From Chamaecyparis obtusa (Eukaryota; Streptophyta; Pinopsida; Cupressales; Cupressaceae), in assembly GCA_027943335.1 (NCBI GenBank), contig BSBK01001162.1, positions 1,664,001 through 1,728,000 on the forward strand: 64,000 nt of DNA. Reading direction: 5' to 3'. Shown here piece by piece: positions 34,266 to 45,440 of this stretch. The position numbers and the translations under genes are program-made. Under the pieces are notes generated by a model. It was given only the letters and a program-made list of their open reading frames with translations, made no database searches and was not told the DNA's origin. Numbering within the stretch: position 1 is the stretch's first letter; the number at the start of each line of letters is the position of its first letter.

Positions 34266-35191
34266 GTTCTAGAATTTTTAGCCAACAAGGCCAACCAAAA
34301 TTAGAATTATTTTATTTTACAATTTATTACATCAAAGTCGGCTCAAAAAAAATATTTTGAAACCCAAACAAAAATTTTGAAGGAAAATCATTTTCTGCCA
34401 TTTTAGGTGACCCAACTTCTAAAAACCATAAGTCATCGCCAGTTGACCTGATTGACTATGATAACCCCATTTCAGAAAGGCCACGAAGCACTCTACAAGC
34501 TCAACTTGTGCAAGTACCTATCACCTAAATTTTTCACCTCATCTGGGGCCTCTAAAACCTTCAAAATTGAGTTCAAAGTTTTTATACCCTGTTGCCAATA
34601 CCAAAAATCTTCAATATCTACAAAGCTAGACTTGATCTGTCAATGAAACTGTATTGGTAGGCTGATATGACCAAAATGAACCTCCAAGGAAGAAATCAGA
34701 ACATTCCAAGATTAGATGACCAACTTACTAAAAATAGCAAGTTTCCACAAATAGAAGCTCTGCACAAGATAGCCCTTATTGAATACAAAAACAAAAATAT
34801 TTTTGGGTGATGCAAGATTGCTCTTACACCTAGGATGCTCTTGCATCAGACACTTGGGTTAATTTGAGAAGTGACCCTATCATGACTCAGGTGTGCAGAG
34901 GAAAACTAAGATGGTTAACCTCCTACTTTGTTAGCCATCATGAATCTTCAACAGGTTGTCCTTTCCATTTGACCAAATACTCTTCATATGTCATGTTCCT
35001 TGTGCTTCTACCAACACGACTATCTAGTATGTCTTCAATGTAATTGATATCTGAACTGGTTGGTAGAATACTCCACAGTGCTTTTGTAACCTGATCTTGA
35101 ACACCTCCTTCATGATACTCTATCAAATTTGAAATGTTAAACACTAGTGAAATATTCAACTCAGTAGGCAATTCTACCTCATGCATTTCTC
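34266..35191 (-). mobile_element. Inverted 3'-end fragment of the same chromovirus family
   Basis: On the minus strand it reads gag-pol tail, chromodomain, then TGCATCA-bounded LTR (edge at 34849) truncated at 34266. It corresponds to 36745-37640 of the host copy in opposite orientation. Within it 35186-34938 keeps an open chromodomain (EDILDSRVGRSTRNMTYEEY, LVKWKGQPVEDS) that is frameshifted in the host copy. Both junctions fall at the same gag codons (HYFNP / HFSNGL). Confidence 0.75.
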
Positions 35192-35670
35192 GAATGGGTT
35201 GAGGCCAAGAATTCAGGAGGAGTTGAATCTAGTTCAAATGAATAGTATTGAAGAGGCATACCAATTGTCCCTAAAAGTAGAGGAAAAGCTGAGTAGGAAG
35301 TTTGAGATAGGACAAAGTGGAAAAGGTCGTGATGGAAGATCTAGTGGACGGTCATATGGAGATCAAAATGAAGATAAAAAAAAGAAAGATGAGGCCAGTA
35401 ACAGTTAGAATCAGAGAGGAGATTATTTCAATCATTTCAATGATTAGAATAATAGAGATCAGAGAGGAAGAGGAAGAGGACAATGATCTAGAAGAGGAGG
35501 CTTCCGTGGAACATGTTTTCACTGTGGAGAAGAAAGTCATAGGGCATTTGAATTTCCTCAACACCAAGGAAGGATGGATAGGAGGAATGAAGGCCAGGCT
35601 AGAGTTACACATGTTGATGAAGATGTTAGATCATCAAATTCTAAAGATGATGAAAGAGGAGAAACGCTAA
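35192..35670 (+). pseudogene. Chromovirus gag, C-terminal piece
   Basis: FSNGLRPRIQEELNLVQMNS and IEEAYQLSLKVEEKLSRKFE are standard chromovirus gag; a G/R/D-rich spacer follows. A zinc-knuckle region is recognisable in another frame near 35500 (TCFHCGEESHRAFE-like), with the final C not seen. Confidence 0.7.
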
Positions 35671-36409
35671 TCAACAAAAGAGTCCTGTTGAGTGGTGAAA
35701 ATGAACCTGAGAAAAGGAGCCTATTTTGCACCAAGTGCAAGTGTGAGGGTAAGTGTTGTGATGTGATTATTGATAGTGGTAGTACTGATAATTTGTTGTT
35801 AGAAGAGATGGTGACAAAGTTGAAGCTCAAGAGGTAGAAAGATCCACATCCATATTGGGTTGCCTGAGTGCAGGATGACCACAAGGTCATGGTCAGTGAA
35901 TAGTGCCTAGTGAAGTTCAAGATCAGCGAGTACCAAGATGAGGTACTATGTGATGTCATATCTATGGATGCATGTCATATGTTGTTGGGTAGACCTTGGT
36001 AGTTTGATAGATATGTTGTACATGATGGTCATGTGAATACCTATTCCCTGACAAAGGATGGAGTGTGACATAAGCTAAAGCCATTGAAGGAAACAAAACA
36101 AAAGGTATCTAGTAATGCAAGAATAACTTTTGTTGATAGAGGAAATTTCTCAGATGGTATGCGGCATGAGAATATGTGTTTTACCTTAATTCCAAAGGAT
36201 GGGAAAGATGAAGTAGAAGATGTACCTCGAGAAGTTGCAGAGTTATTGAATGAGTTTCAGGATATTGTATCTGATAATGTGCTTGATTGATTACCACCAA
36301 TAAGAAAGATCAGTCATCAAATGGAGTTGAGTCCAGGAGCCAGTTTGCCAAATAAGGTAGCATAGAGAATGACACTAGCAGAAAGTGAAGAGTTGAAGAT
36401 AGATTTGAA
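35671..36409 (+). pseudogene. Chromovirus protease and start of RT
   Basis: CCDVIIDSGSTDNLLLEEMV (catalytic DSG), later ISMDACHMLLGRPW and VVHDGHVNTYSL, then the linker EVAELLNEFQDIVSD and the beginning of RT (KISHQMELSPGASLPNKVA, RMTLAESEELK). Six or more stops, several TAG. The sequence ends abruptly at a deletion near 36409. Confidence 0.75.
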
Positions 36410-37086
36410 GTTTAGTTCATCACATCATCCATAGATTGTATATGGAAGTAGTCCTAGAAATGTATCTGAGTTGAGGAAGATAGATAAAGGAGAAATAAGT
36501 AGTGCTGAAGCTGAGGATTTTGTGGAACACTTGGAGAACATCCATGAGGAGGTGAGGAAGCACATTTCCAAATTGAATATGCAGTATAAGGCTAAGGAAG
36601 ATGAGAAAAGGAGGCATAAGGAATTTTAGGTTGGAGATGAAGTCATGGTTCATACTCCGAAGGAGTGATTTTTGGATGGTACATATAACAAGTTGAAAAT
36701 GAAGAAGTTTGGGCCATGTAAGATACTGAAGAAGCATAATTTAGAAAATGCATATGAGGTAGAATTGCCTTCTGAGTTGAATATTTCACTAGTGTTTAAC
36801 ATTTTAGATCTGATAGAGTATCATGAAGGAGGTGTTGAAGATGAGTTATAGCAGCACAATGGAGTATTCCAACAACTAGTTCAGATATCAAGGAGATTGA
36901 AGACATACTGGATAGTCATGTTGGTAGAAGCACAAGGAAAAGGACATATGAAGAGTATTTGGTCAAATGGAAAGGATGACCTGTTGAAGATTCATCATGG
37001 CTAACAAAGGAGGAGGTTAACCATCTTGGTTTTCCTCTAAACACCTAAGTCATGATAGGGTCACTTCTCAAATTACCTCGGGTGTC
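36410..37086 (+). pseudogene. Chromovirus integrase C-terminus and chromodomain
   Basis: Integrase tail IVYGSSPRNVSELRKI, SAEAEDFVEHLENIHEEVRK, DEKRRHKEF*VGDEVMV, LKMKKFGPCKILKKH and AYEVELPSELNISLVFNILD. The chromodomain follows in a shifted frame (ISRRLKTYWIVML), so its EDILDS start is broken. Chromodomains direct integration to heterochromatin in this group. The join at 36409/36410 removes RT, RNase H and the integrase core. Confidence 0.75.
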
Positions 37087-37950
37087 TGATGCAAGAGCAT
37101 CCTGGGTGTAAGAGCAATCTTGCATCACCCAAAAATATTTTTGTTTTTGTATTCAATAAGGGCTATCTTGTGTAGAGCTGCTATTTGTGGAAACTTTCTA
37201 TTTTTATTAAGTTGGTCATCTAATCTTAGAATGTTCTGATTTCTTCCTTGGAGGTTTATTTCGGTCATATCAGCATGCCAGTAAAGTTTCATTGACAAAT
37301 CAAGTTTAGCTTTGTAGATATTGAAGATTTTCAGTATTGGCAACATGGTACAAAAACTTTGAACTCAGTTTTGAAGGCTTAGAGGCCCCAGATGAGGTCA
37401 AAAATTTGGGTGATAGGTGCTTGCACGAGTCAATCTTGTAGAGCACTTCGTGGCCTTTTCAGAATGGGGTTATAATAGTCAATCGGGTCAACTGGCGATG
37501 ATTTATGGTCTTTGAAAGTTGGGTCACCTAAAATGGGGGAAAATGATTTTCCTTCAAAAATTTTGTTTGGGTTTCAAAAGATTTTTTTTGAGCCGACTTT
37601 GATGTAATAAATTGTAAAATAAAATAGTTCTAAGTTTGGTCGGCCTTGTTGGCTAAAAAATCTGGAACCTTCTCAGGCGGTGGAAAATTGCCTATATAAG
37701 GAAGGCTGTAGTGTTGTCTTAGGCAGTTCGGGGGGTAGTTATGGGTAGTAGATTTGGGTATTGATTCAAGGATTTTTCCTATAGAATATTGTAAGGGAAT
37801 GCCCATGTAGCGTTGCATATTGTAATTCTGAAAGTTTGTAATTCCACATTTGTGGAGATAATAAGAAGCCCATTTTTTGTTCTTGTATATTGTTGTTATT
37901 TCTTTGTTTCTGTTATGTGTTTATGGTATTAAGGGGAGCACCCTTCATCA
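37087..37950 (+). repeat. 3' LTR of the chromovirus
   Basis: 864 bp, TGATGCAAGAGCATCC to CACCCTTCATCA, colinear with the 5' LTR. One of four LTR copies of this family in the window (also 22218-23073 and the truncated 34266-34849). Confidence 0.88.
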
Positions 37951-38000
37951 AATACATACCTCTTCTTCTTAGAAACATCAAAAACAATAGGAGTGGCCAT
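37951..38000 (-). pseudogene. Accessory ORF of Copia-C, first codons
   Basis: ATG at 38000-37998 reads MATPIVFDVSKKKRY before the chromovirus insertion; the frame continues as VFKRHPFKSTLDD at 32600. The start is inferred from this continuity and lack of upstream coding in the frame. Confidence 0.6.
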
Positions 38001-38436
38001 GACTTACTTGATATTCACTTTCCAAATGATCTCTGAGATGTTTTGACGGCTTCCAAAATGGTGCAATAAGGTAGGGTTTCTTGCAACCAATCAAATGCAC
38101 TGCAATTAATGATAGCTCAATCTCCAAATCTTCACAACAACTTCCAAGGCTCAATCACTCTGAGTATGAATGCAATGAGTGAACAAACAACTTTTTGTGT
38201 ACTTAAAGTAAGAAATTCGCCATTAATGCAACTCGCGTAAACTAGGCTGTCACTTCAAATTTTCAAACTTGAGCTCCGCTAACAATCAACATGTGTGCTC
38301 TTGCACAAAGGTTCCTATACACTCCAATAGCTTAAGTCCAAAGGTGCATACTCTAAGGATGAGTATACTAGCCACACAAGGGTCTAGAGCTAAATTAGCT
38401 CCCCCTATGACCCTAAGGGCCATTTATGCAAATGTA
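38001..38436 (-). other. Spacer between gag and accessory ORF of Copia-C
   Basis: About 435 bp without recognisable coding sequence. It could be a leader or a transcribed spacer for the downstream ORF; I see no clear promoter. Confidence 0.45.
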
Positions 38437-39554
38437 GAGGGTGCGTCTATTTGGGATGCATCCAATACATTCTCAATAGCATTGTCCTTCTTTCCTTCTA
38501 ACCAAATCAAGCTCACATCCTCTAAGGCTTTTACAAACTTGACTTTTTCTTCAGGATCCAAAATTGGTTCTTCAGTCCTTTTAGGGCTTTCCTAACCTTG
38601 CATCCTTGATCTACAAAACTTTGAGATATGTCTAGCCTTGTTACAGGTGTGAAAAATCACTAGAGGTCTATTATTCCTTAGCACATTGACATGAGTCACC
38701 ATTCTACATGTTCTAGCTGAGTGACCATTATTGTTACATATCTGACATATAACATTCTAAGAACTTCTTGCATTGGTCTAATTTTGATTTCTTTGATCAT
38801 GCTGAATCTTGTTCTTCTTACTAGTCTTGCAATTTACTTCTCTATGACCAAATCTATTACATGTATAATAGTAACCATTGAATGGTTTTACCTCTGTATA
38901 GTTCCTTGCAATGTGTCCATGCTTGTTACATGAAAAACAAGTTCCTTCTATAGGCTTGCGCTCATTCTTAGGAGGATCATTATTGTCTTTGGTTTGATCT
39001 TCAATCTTCTTAGTATCAGTAGAGTCCTTTTGTGAATCCTTTCTTGCTCGCATACTGTCAATTTGATTTTGTGCTTCATTGTATCCAATATAGCTAGTGT
39101 CTCCTTTGATTATTCTTTCATACAACTATGATTCTATCAATTCAGCACTGGTGTGTAATTTATCAATATGATCCTTTGACTTCTTTAATTCAAATTCCAA
39201 GCTCTCTTTGATATTCTTTAGCTCTAAGATTTCTGAGTTAGCTTCCCTTAGTTATTCATTCAGTTGAAGGTTCTCCTTGACTTGTTCATTATAGACATCT
39301 TGATTGTTCATCAGTTTGTCATCTAATTCTTCAAGCTGACTTAACAAGGATGCATTTTCCTTACTTAACTTCTTGACTTTTTCTTCAAGTTCACTGTTAG
39401 AGAATCCTTTCAAATCTTTTCTTAGTCTTTTGATAACTAATTGAGCATCACTGACTTTTTCTTTCAGTTCTTCAATTTCTCTTTCTAAATTGTCTAGGTC
39501 TTCAAGAGCTACTTCAAGATTTTTCTTCAAATGTTTCATATCTGCTTTGTCCAT
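38437..39554 (-). pseudogene. Copia-C gag with coiled coil and four zinc-knuckle motifs
   Basis: ATG at 39554-39552, about 40 bp after the PBS. The first ~100 residues are a strong coiled coil (MDKADMKHLKKNLEVALEDL on). After stops, four CCHC-like motifs follow: CFSCNKHGHIARNY (last C lost), YYTCNRFGHREVNC (first C lost), CQICNNNGHSARTC (intact) and FHTCNKARHISKFC (first C lost). Then EEKVKFVKALEDVSLIWLEG to a TAA at 38437. No protease motif follows. Gag would package the element RNA. Confidence 0.75.
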
Positions 39555-39593
39555 GATCTCCTCAAGTGGTTAAACTTCTTTGCTGAGGACCAA

Positions 39594-39607
39594 AGCTCTG
39601 ATACCAA
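39594..39607 (-). promoter_or_regulatory. Primer-binding site of Copia-C (initiator tRNA-Met type)
   Basis: Minus strand TTGGTATCAGAGC adjoining the LTR end CCTAATA (mutated from CCTAACA). Confidence 0.88.
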
Positions 39608-39608
39608 T

Positions 39609-40663
39609 TATTAGGAATGGGAACACTGAGAGGGGGGGGGGTGTACCGAATTAAACATTCACATAAACATGAAACATGAAATGAACACATGACACCAATA
39701 TGGTTACGGGGAAACCCAAATAGGTAAAAACCCCAGTGGGACTTGATACCCACTAATAATCTGCACTAGTGTTTTGTGATCCCTATTAGAAGATCCCTTA
39801 CCCTATTAGGAGTAACTTTACAATGCTTTTAGTACAGTAGACCTTGTTAAGGGTTGGAACTTGTTAGGAGTCTTTTACAATGATGCCTATTATGGGAGTG
39901 GACTCACTATCCTAGAGCTCACTGCTCAAATGATGAAGGCTACAACCTTCTAAATCAGATACACACTATATCTGTAGGTGAACTGTCACTGTGACACTAC
40001 TTGTCAAATCATTTCCTTTGGTGTGCTAATGCTTTGACCTCTAGAAAAGCTCTAATACATCTTATGCTCACTTCATGTACCTCTTCTCTACTTATCACAA
40101 CTCTATTTCAACTTCCATACCGATTACAATGGGTGCACCTTATATTTATGTGCTCATACAAAATATACAATTAGGTCAGCCCTATAACTAATTACAAATA
40201 ATGCTTCCAAATGAATTGGCTTAAGCATGCTTACAATTATACATGTACATATGTCAGAAACCTAAATACAATAGGTGCATAGCCTCTACAACATTAATTT
40301 ATAATCACAAACCAAAATAGTCACTATCGGCTCCATGCTCTATTCACTGCTGTCACACACTAGCTGTGCAACTTGAATTGACTATAACATTCACATCTTT
40401 GCATATATATTTATGTGCTCTTAGACTAAGAATAACTATAGTATAAAAACCTTAACTTCCAGGTCGCATTCCTTAATTCATCCGTACACATGTGCGTTGA
40501 TGCTCTGAGTCTCTGGTGCTCTGTATGTTGTCCAATCTTTAATACTTAACTAAATTATAATCTTTACACTTAGTGCACTGACTCCAAACTACTATATGAA
40601 TTTATTGCCATAATGACAACACTATATCTAGTCATATATCTCAGTATAGACAATTTTCTAATA
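39609..40663 (-). repeat. 5' LTR of Copia-C
   Basis: 1055 bp, colinear with 28185-29301, about 8 % different over 390 bp compared by eye. Both termini are mutated (TA...TA on the plus strand). About 60 bp next to the C-tract are missing, including the right arm of the hairpin (left arm GAACACTGA at 39621-39629). Confidence 0.85.
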
Positions 40664-40844
40664 ATTTGATCGATGATATGTATTCAAATTTGATGTTTTG
40701 AGGTTGTTTTACATCCTGTGAACATTGTAGCTACCAGTTTTAGTAATGGTGAACTTAATGAGTTTTGTGTGAATCAGCCATGACTAGTTGGTAATGATTC
40801 TATAGTTGGATTTGATTGTTGGAAATGACATCTTACTTTCAATC

Positions 40845-40852
40845 TTTATATA
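40845..40852 (+). promoter_or_regulatory. TATA-like element upstream of the U3 ORF (5' LTR only)
   Basis: TATATAAG about 200 bp upstream of the ORF start at 41050. The 3' LTR lacks about 50-60 bp at this place (near 55455), including the TATA. Function not shown. Confidence 0.35.
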
Positions 40853-41049
40853 AGAAAATTTTCCCTCTCTACAAGTTTCAGCTAAATTTTTTTTCATGCA
40901 TACAGTAGGCATCTTGAAGTTAAAAGTTCACAATTTTTAAAGAGAAAATTTTAGTAATTGGAATATTGTCTATTGTTGTTGTCTTGAAATTATCTAGGTG
41001 ATTTTTATCTATTCTATGTACATTTTCCTACAAAAAACCTAGTTAGAAA

Positions 41050-44000
41050 ATGGTGCCCAAAAGAGAGCTCTCAAGGAAAACATAATACAAGGACAGGGGG
41101 GTATTCGAGGATTTGCTTCAATTACTCCCACATTCAGAGATTGAAAAATCCAGAATGAAAGAGTTAGTTCCCAAAAACCCTAGAGACTATGTTAATGACA
41201 AACTGTTTGATAGGGGATTGTGGATGAGAGATGCTAAGGTAGGGGAGAAATACAATGGTTTAATTTTATTTAAAGCCACACACTCTCAAAGAAATGCTTT
41301 TGCTCCCCTCAGCAATATCTAGTATTTTGATGTAGGAAAACTCATTGTGCTTGGAGTTTTTATGGATGGTATTCTCCTCATACAAATAGCTAAATGTTAT
41401 GACCCTATAACTAGATGTGTTAGGGACATAAATGGAAAGGTTTTGATAAGTATTACAGAGGATGAGATCAAAAAAAAATTTTTGCTAAATGATCCTTCTA
41501 TTAGACTTGAAAAGATTGATTTTGATGAGTTCAGTATAATTTATCAAGCGTAGAAAGACTATTTGAGGTCTGGTCCTTTAAGAGATTTCTCTGGAAAAAT
41601 TGGTGCCATGTGTATGGTTAGGCCAAGCACACTAGAGCCTTTCATGTTAGATCTTTTTAGTATGAGGGCACAAGTTATGTACAAGTCCTTGACTTTGATT
41701 TTGGGAAAAGATGAAGCTACTCACATACCTATCCCATACATGTTCACGATGGTGCAGACCCTACATCCCCACCTAGCATTAATTTTTTATTTTTCCCCTT
41801 ACCTTGCAGACCTAATCCATTAGGGATTAATATGGATAAAAAATGTGAAGGTAGGTAGGCCTTTTGGGTGGTATTCCATGTTTATGCAAAATTTCTTGCA
41901 CAATGGTGTTGAATTCTTCAGCAAGACAATGGATATTGTAAGGGAGAAGAATGGAGAAGTGTTACCAGTCTAGTTGTGGACTATAGAGCTATCATGGAAT
42001 AGGACTGATGTTAGTTATATCATTTTTGATAGAAATTTTGCTTCAAGGCTTAGATCCTTGTTATTTTTGAGAATCCAAGAATTCCAATGGAGTTATTAAG
42101 GCTAATTAGTTCAAATGAATATTGTAAAGACATCACCATAGTTCATAATTTTGGTGATATAATTTTGTATCCAATTTCCACAATGTTCAGAGTATATGGT
42201 TGTAGGAAGGAACTTTATGTACTTCCTTACCAAGTCCCTTTGAATATAGGGTATGCTGAGATTCTAAGGTAGATTGGTGACTTGTAGGAAGAAGCCCTAA
42301 CTAACAAGGGAAGGGGAAACTTGTTCCCAAGCATCACGATATCCCACCAATACATTATTGTTAATAAGGGATGGGTGCACTTGGATAAGGTTTTTCAACC
42401 TTATAGAATGGCTACTGTATTAGTAAGGTGTGTAGATAATGAAGGTTTTATATCTGGGATTTTTAAAGAGAAAACAAGGTGTGTCGGCATGGAACACCAG
42501 TTCAAATTTCTTGAGGATATAGTCAGGAATGAGTTTGATCTTCAAACTCAAGAAATTAAAAAAGAAAAGTGGTTAATCTGTAAAAAGACTATAGATTTTA
42601 TCCAAATTTTTGACAGGGAATATGACCTATTAAAGGATTTTCAGCCATGGGAAAGGAAAGTGGATACCCTTATGGAACATTTTTAGGGAATTATACAAGC
42701 AGAAAATGAGAAGAAGGATGTGGTTATCAAATCTGGTCTAGATAGGGCAAGAAGAATTTTAAGTCAGCCTAGATATACAAACTTGACCCCTAGGGGGACA
42801 TATACAGTTCAGGAAAGAAAGGGATACAATGTTCTTTTCCCATCACAACACAAGGATAAAATTATTCCATCCACTTCCAAGGGAAAGAGACCCATGAATG
42901 TTCCAATAATAGAACAACCCTCTCCAAAGAGGCAAAGACAAGAAGATGCTCACTCAAAATAGGAGATGTATTCCTTCTCAGTCCCCATTACAACTAGATG
43001 AGTAGGGAGTTTCTTGACAATTAGTACAGATGAGTAATGAAGGAAAAAATTTTGTTTTGAGAGATGAGATGCAAGAAGGGATTCCAAAGGAACCTAGAGG
43101 AATTGAGATGGACCTCACAGTAGTAGAGTTTGAAGGTAAACAACTAGACCCAATTTTGAAGCAGGCTAGTGATGCTTTCATTTCATATAATAATTTTGTT
43201 AAGACTAGGGCATTTCTTCAATTTTTGTGGAGAATGCACATCAATCAATTCATAGAGGTTTGTGAGAAAAAGAAAGAAGAGTTCCTTGATAGGGATGTCG
43301 CTATGATTGAGAATGAGACAAAGGGGGAAATGATGAAGAAATTTGAGAATATAACCCCAGAAGAAGGAAGAGCTATGATTCATACTGTAGGGGTGTTAAT
43401 TCTCCCTGAATGGGATATTGTTGATGAAACGGCTTTTGATACAGTTAGAAAAATTAAATTTATAGTTCACTCTATTATAGAGCAAGCACAACAGGCTACT
43501 AGGGGTGTGGTTTTATCTAATGAGCATGCAGCCCTGGTTATGTGGTCCCTTAAGAGGGATGGAAATAAAGATAAAAAGGAGGCATACTCCTCAGAGTATT
43601 TAGGAAATTTGTTAGTACATAGAGTGGGTGAGAATACAAATGTTGAAGCCTCAAATATAATCTTGGAGACAATCAAGTTTAATGTGAAAGTGGCAGAAAA
43701 GGATGCTCAAGAGAAAGAAGAATTGAGGATTAAGTTTGAGGCTATTCTCAAATCCTATAATGAGCTGAAGATAGAGATGATTGAGAAAGATAAATTGGTA
43801 GCACAACTATCTGGACCACAAGACCATAGAATACCTAAGTTAATGATTGTTGATAGGCCTATGGTGGTTTCTTCTTCTAGCCCCATTATTGAGTTCCCAC
43901 CATCCCCCTTCCCAGAAGTGAACAAAGATGCAAGAGTCAATTGGGAAAAGTAGTAGTTGCTTGAAGAAAGGGATAGACTAAGAGAGAGCAGGGAAGAACT

Positions 44001-44718
44001 TGACAAACAAAGGGATTAACATTTGAAGGCTAAGTGCCTTCTAGACCATAAATATGAAGAGAAAGTTACAGAGGCAGTGATGCAATTTGCTTGTGACTTG
44101 GATCCTACAATTTTGTTTGACCATGCTAGAAGATTGAAAATATTGCTCACATCTTTAGGTAATCACAAGGTTGAGTTAGGGCCAATTTTGGATAAATGGA
44201 TAGGGAGGGAATCAAACATAAAACTTTTCTATATGTTTTCAAAATCCCAACTTGATCCAAACCCTTTGATTAAACTGGTGCATAAATTTGTAAAGAGTAT
44301 GGTTGAGTTTAGAATAATGTCGAATGATTTTGAGAGAAAATCCAATATGCTAAGGAAAGACTTAACACTTTCAAGCCATGAATTAATACCAGGGGTTTTT
44401 AAAAGAAATGGTGAGTTGAAGGAAGTGCTCAAGTGGACAGAGAGGATGGATGAAGATTTTTCAACAAGAATGACAAGTATTTTAACTTTTGAAAACACTC
44501 TTTTCTTCATCCACACCATCAAGGTACTAATGACTGTGAAATCAAGATTTGATTTTATCTAGCAGGAAATGAGGCAGATGGAAAACAAATGGGAGCAGTT
44601 GTCCGACAAAATGGTTGAAATAATGAATTTTTTGTTCCCAAGAGAGGAAGTGTTTAATAAATGGAGGTATCAGTACATGCCTCATATTGAAAAGCCAAAT
44701 GCTCCATCTAATTTCTGA
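41050..44718 (+). pseudogene. ORF inside the U3 of T's 5' LTR
   Basis: About 1,220 codons from ATG 41050 to TGA 44716-44718, with stops and frameshifts. N-terminal half: MKELVPKNPRDYVNDKLFDR, GLWMRDAKVGEKYNGLILF, IAKCYDPITRCVRDINGKVL, MYKSLTLILGKDEATHIPIP, then FPSITISHQYIIVNKGWVHL. A basic, P/S-rich middle (STSKGKRPMN) is followed by EMDLTVVEFEGKQLDPILKQ, a helical region, and a C-terminal coiled coil with KWIGRESNIKLFYMFSKSQL. Stops unique to this copy include TAG for TGG (SNI*YFD) and TAG for CAG (YQA*KDY); TAA after SRKT and TAG in IH*GL are shared with the 3' copy. Family not recognised. Confidence 0.65.
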
Positions 44719-44983
44719 CGTGAACAAGGGGTTGACTCATAGTTTTGAAGTAGGTGGGATGTAAAATGTATTTATTGTAGGAACAATCAAAAAGAAGAAA
44801 AGACAATCAAATTGTTTGAAGGGATCGAGAAAGGAATTGAAGACTTGAAGACAGGTGTCTCTCCCACTAAATATCAGTCCAGGATTTGATTGAGTCATTT
44901 ATTGTAAACCCAGCAAAGTTGTAATTTTTAGGGTAAAGTTTTGTAAACCCTAATATGATCAAAAGCTTGTTGCATTCCTTATC

Positions 44984-44992
44984 TATAAAAGG
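44984..44992 (+). promoter_or_regulatory. Putative LTR core promoter (TATA box) of T
   Basis: TATAAAAGG, conserved at 59591-59599 in the 3' LTR, 266 bp after the ORF stop and about 875 bp before the LTR end. It places the ORF in U3 and the genomic RNA start near 45,015. Confidence 0.55.
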
Positions 44993-45440
44993 ATTCTTCA
45001 TGATCATATTAGGCATTGAGAGTTTTAGGTGTCTAGAAGATAGATTTTTAAAACCCTAGCACTCAGTTGAGGATTGTGATATTTTGTATCTTTCCTTATC
45101 AAAGTAATAGAAGAAAGTATAGGCTGCTACCATTATTTGCAAGCTTGTTTCTCAGAATATATTGTATACAAATGATCAAAGTTCATTATGCTTAATACAA
45201 ATTTTAGGTCTTTATCTCTCCTTTGTGTCAAATTTGTGAATTTTTGAGTTTATCAGAGATCTATGTGTGTGTATTTTGTTCTGAGTTCTGATCTAGGGTC
45301 AGATCAAATACTTCTCTAAATGAAATACATGTTCACTTGATTTGGATAAGGATTACCTATAGGAAGGAAAGAGTTGAAGTATTTGTGTTTATGACTATGA
45401 ATTGAGTTTTTCCAAGATCTTTGTATTTCCTTTATATTTT

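Larger units (their letters stand above)
32601..37950 (+). mobile_element. Internally deleted chromovirus (Ty3), plus strand
   Basis: LTRs 32601-33467 and 37087-37950, iMet-type PBS, gag, protease, integrase tail and chromodomain; RT, RNase H and most of integrase are missing. Flanks AAAAC (32596-32600) and AATAC (37951-37955) look like a decayed 5-bp target duplication, and removing the element restores the frame of the Copia-C accessory ORF (RYVFKRHPFKS). Its gag is interrupted by an inverted piece of the same family. Confidence 0.85.
28185..40663 (-). mobile_element. Copia-C: pol-less Copia-like element with accessory ORF
   Basis: Flanked by ATTTG (28180-28184 and 40664-40668), LTRs at both ends, iMet PBS and PPT. 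Without the nested chromovirus it is about 7.1 kb. Between the LTRs it has gag with four zinc-knuckle motifs, a spacer and an accessory ORF of about 1,050 codons, but no protease, integrase or RT, so it must depend on another element for mobility. Confidence 0.85.

Noticed and set aside
35352..35959. Minus-strand S/L-rich ORFs
   Set aside because: Antisense to chromovirus gag and protease.
38269..38595. Plus-strand 108-codon ORF as a host gene fragment
   Set aside because: The minus strand reads the C-terminal part of Copia-C gag here (EEKVKFVKALEDVSLIWLEG).
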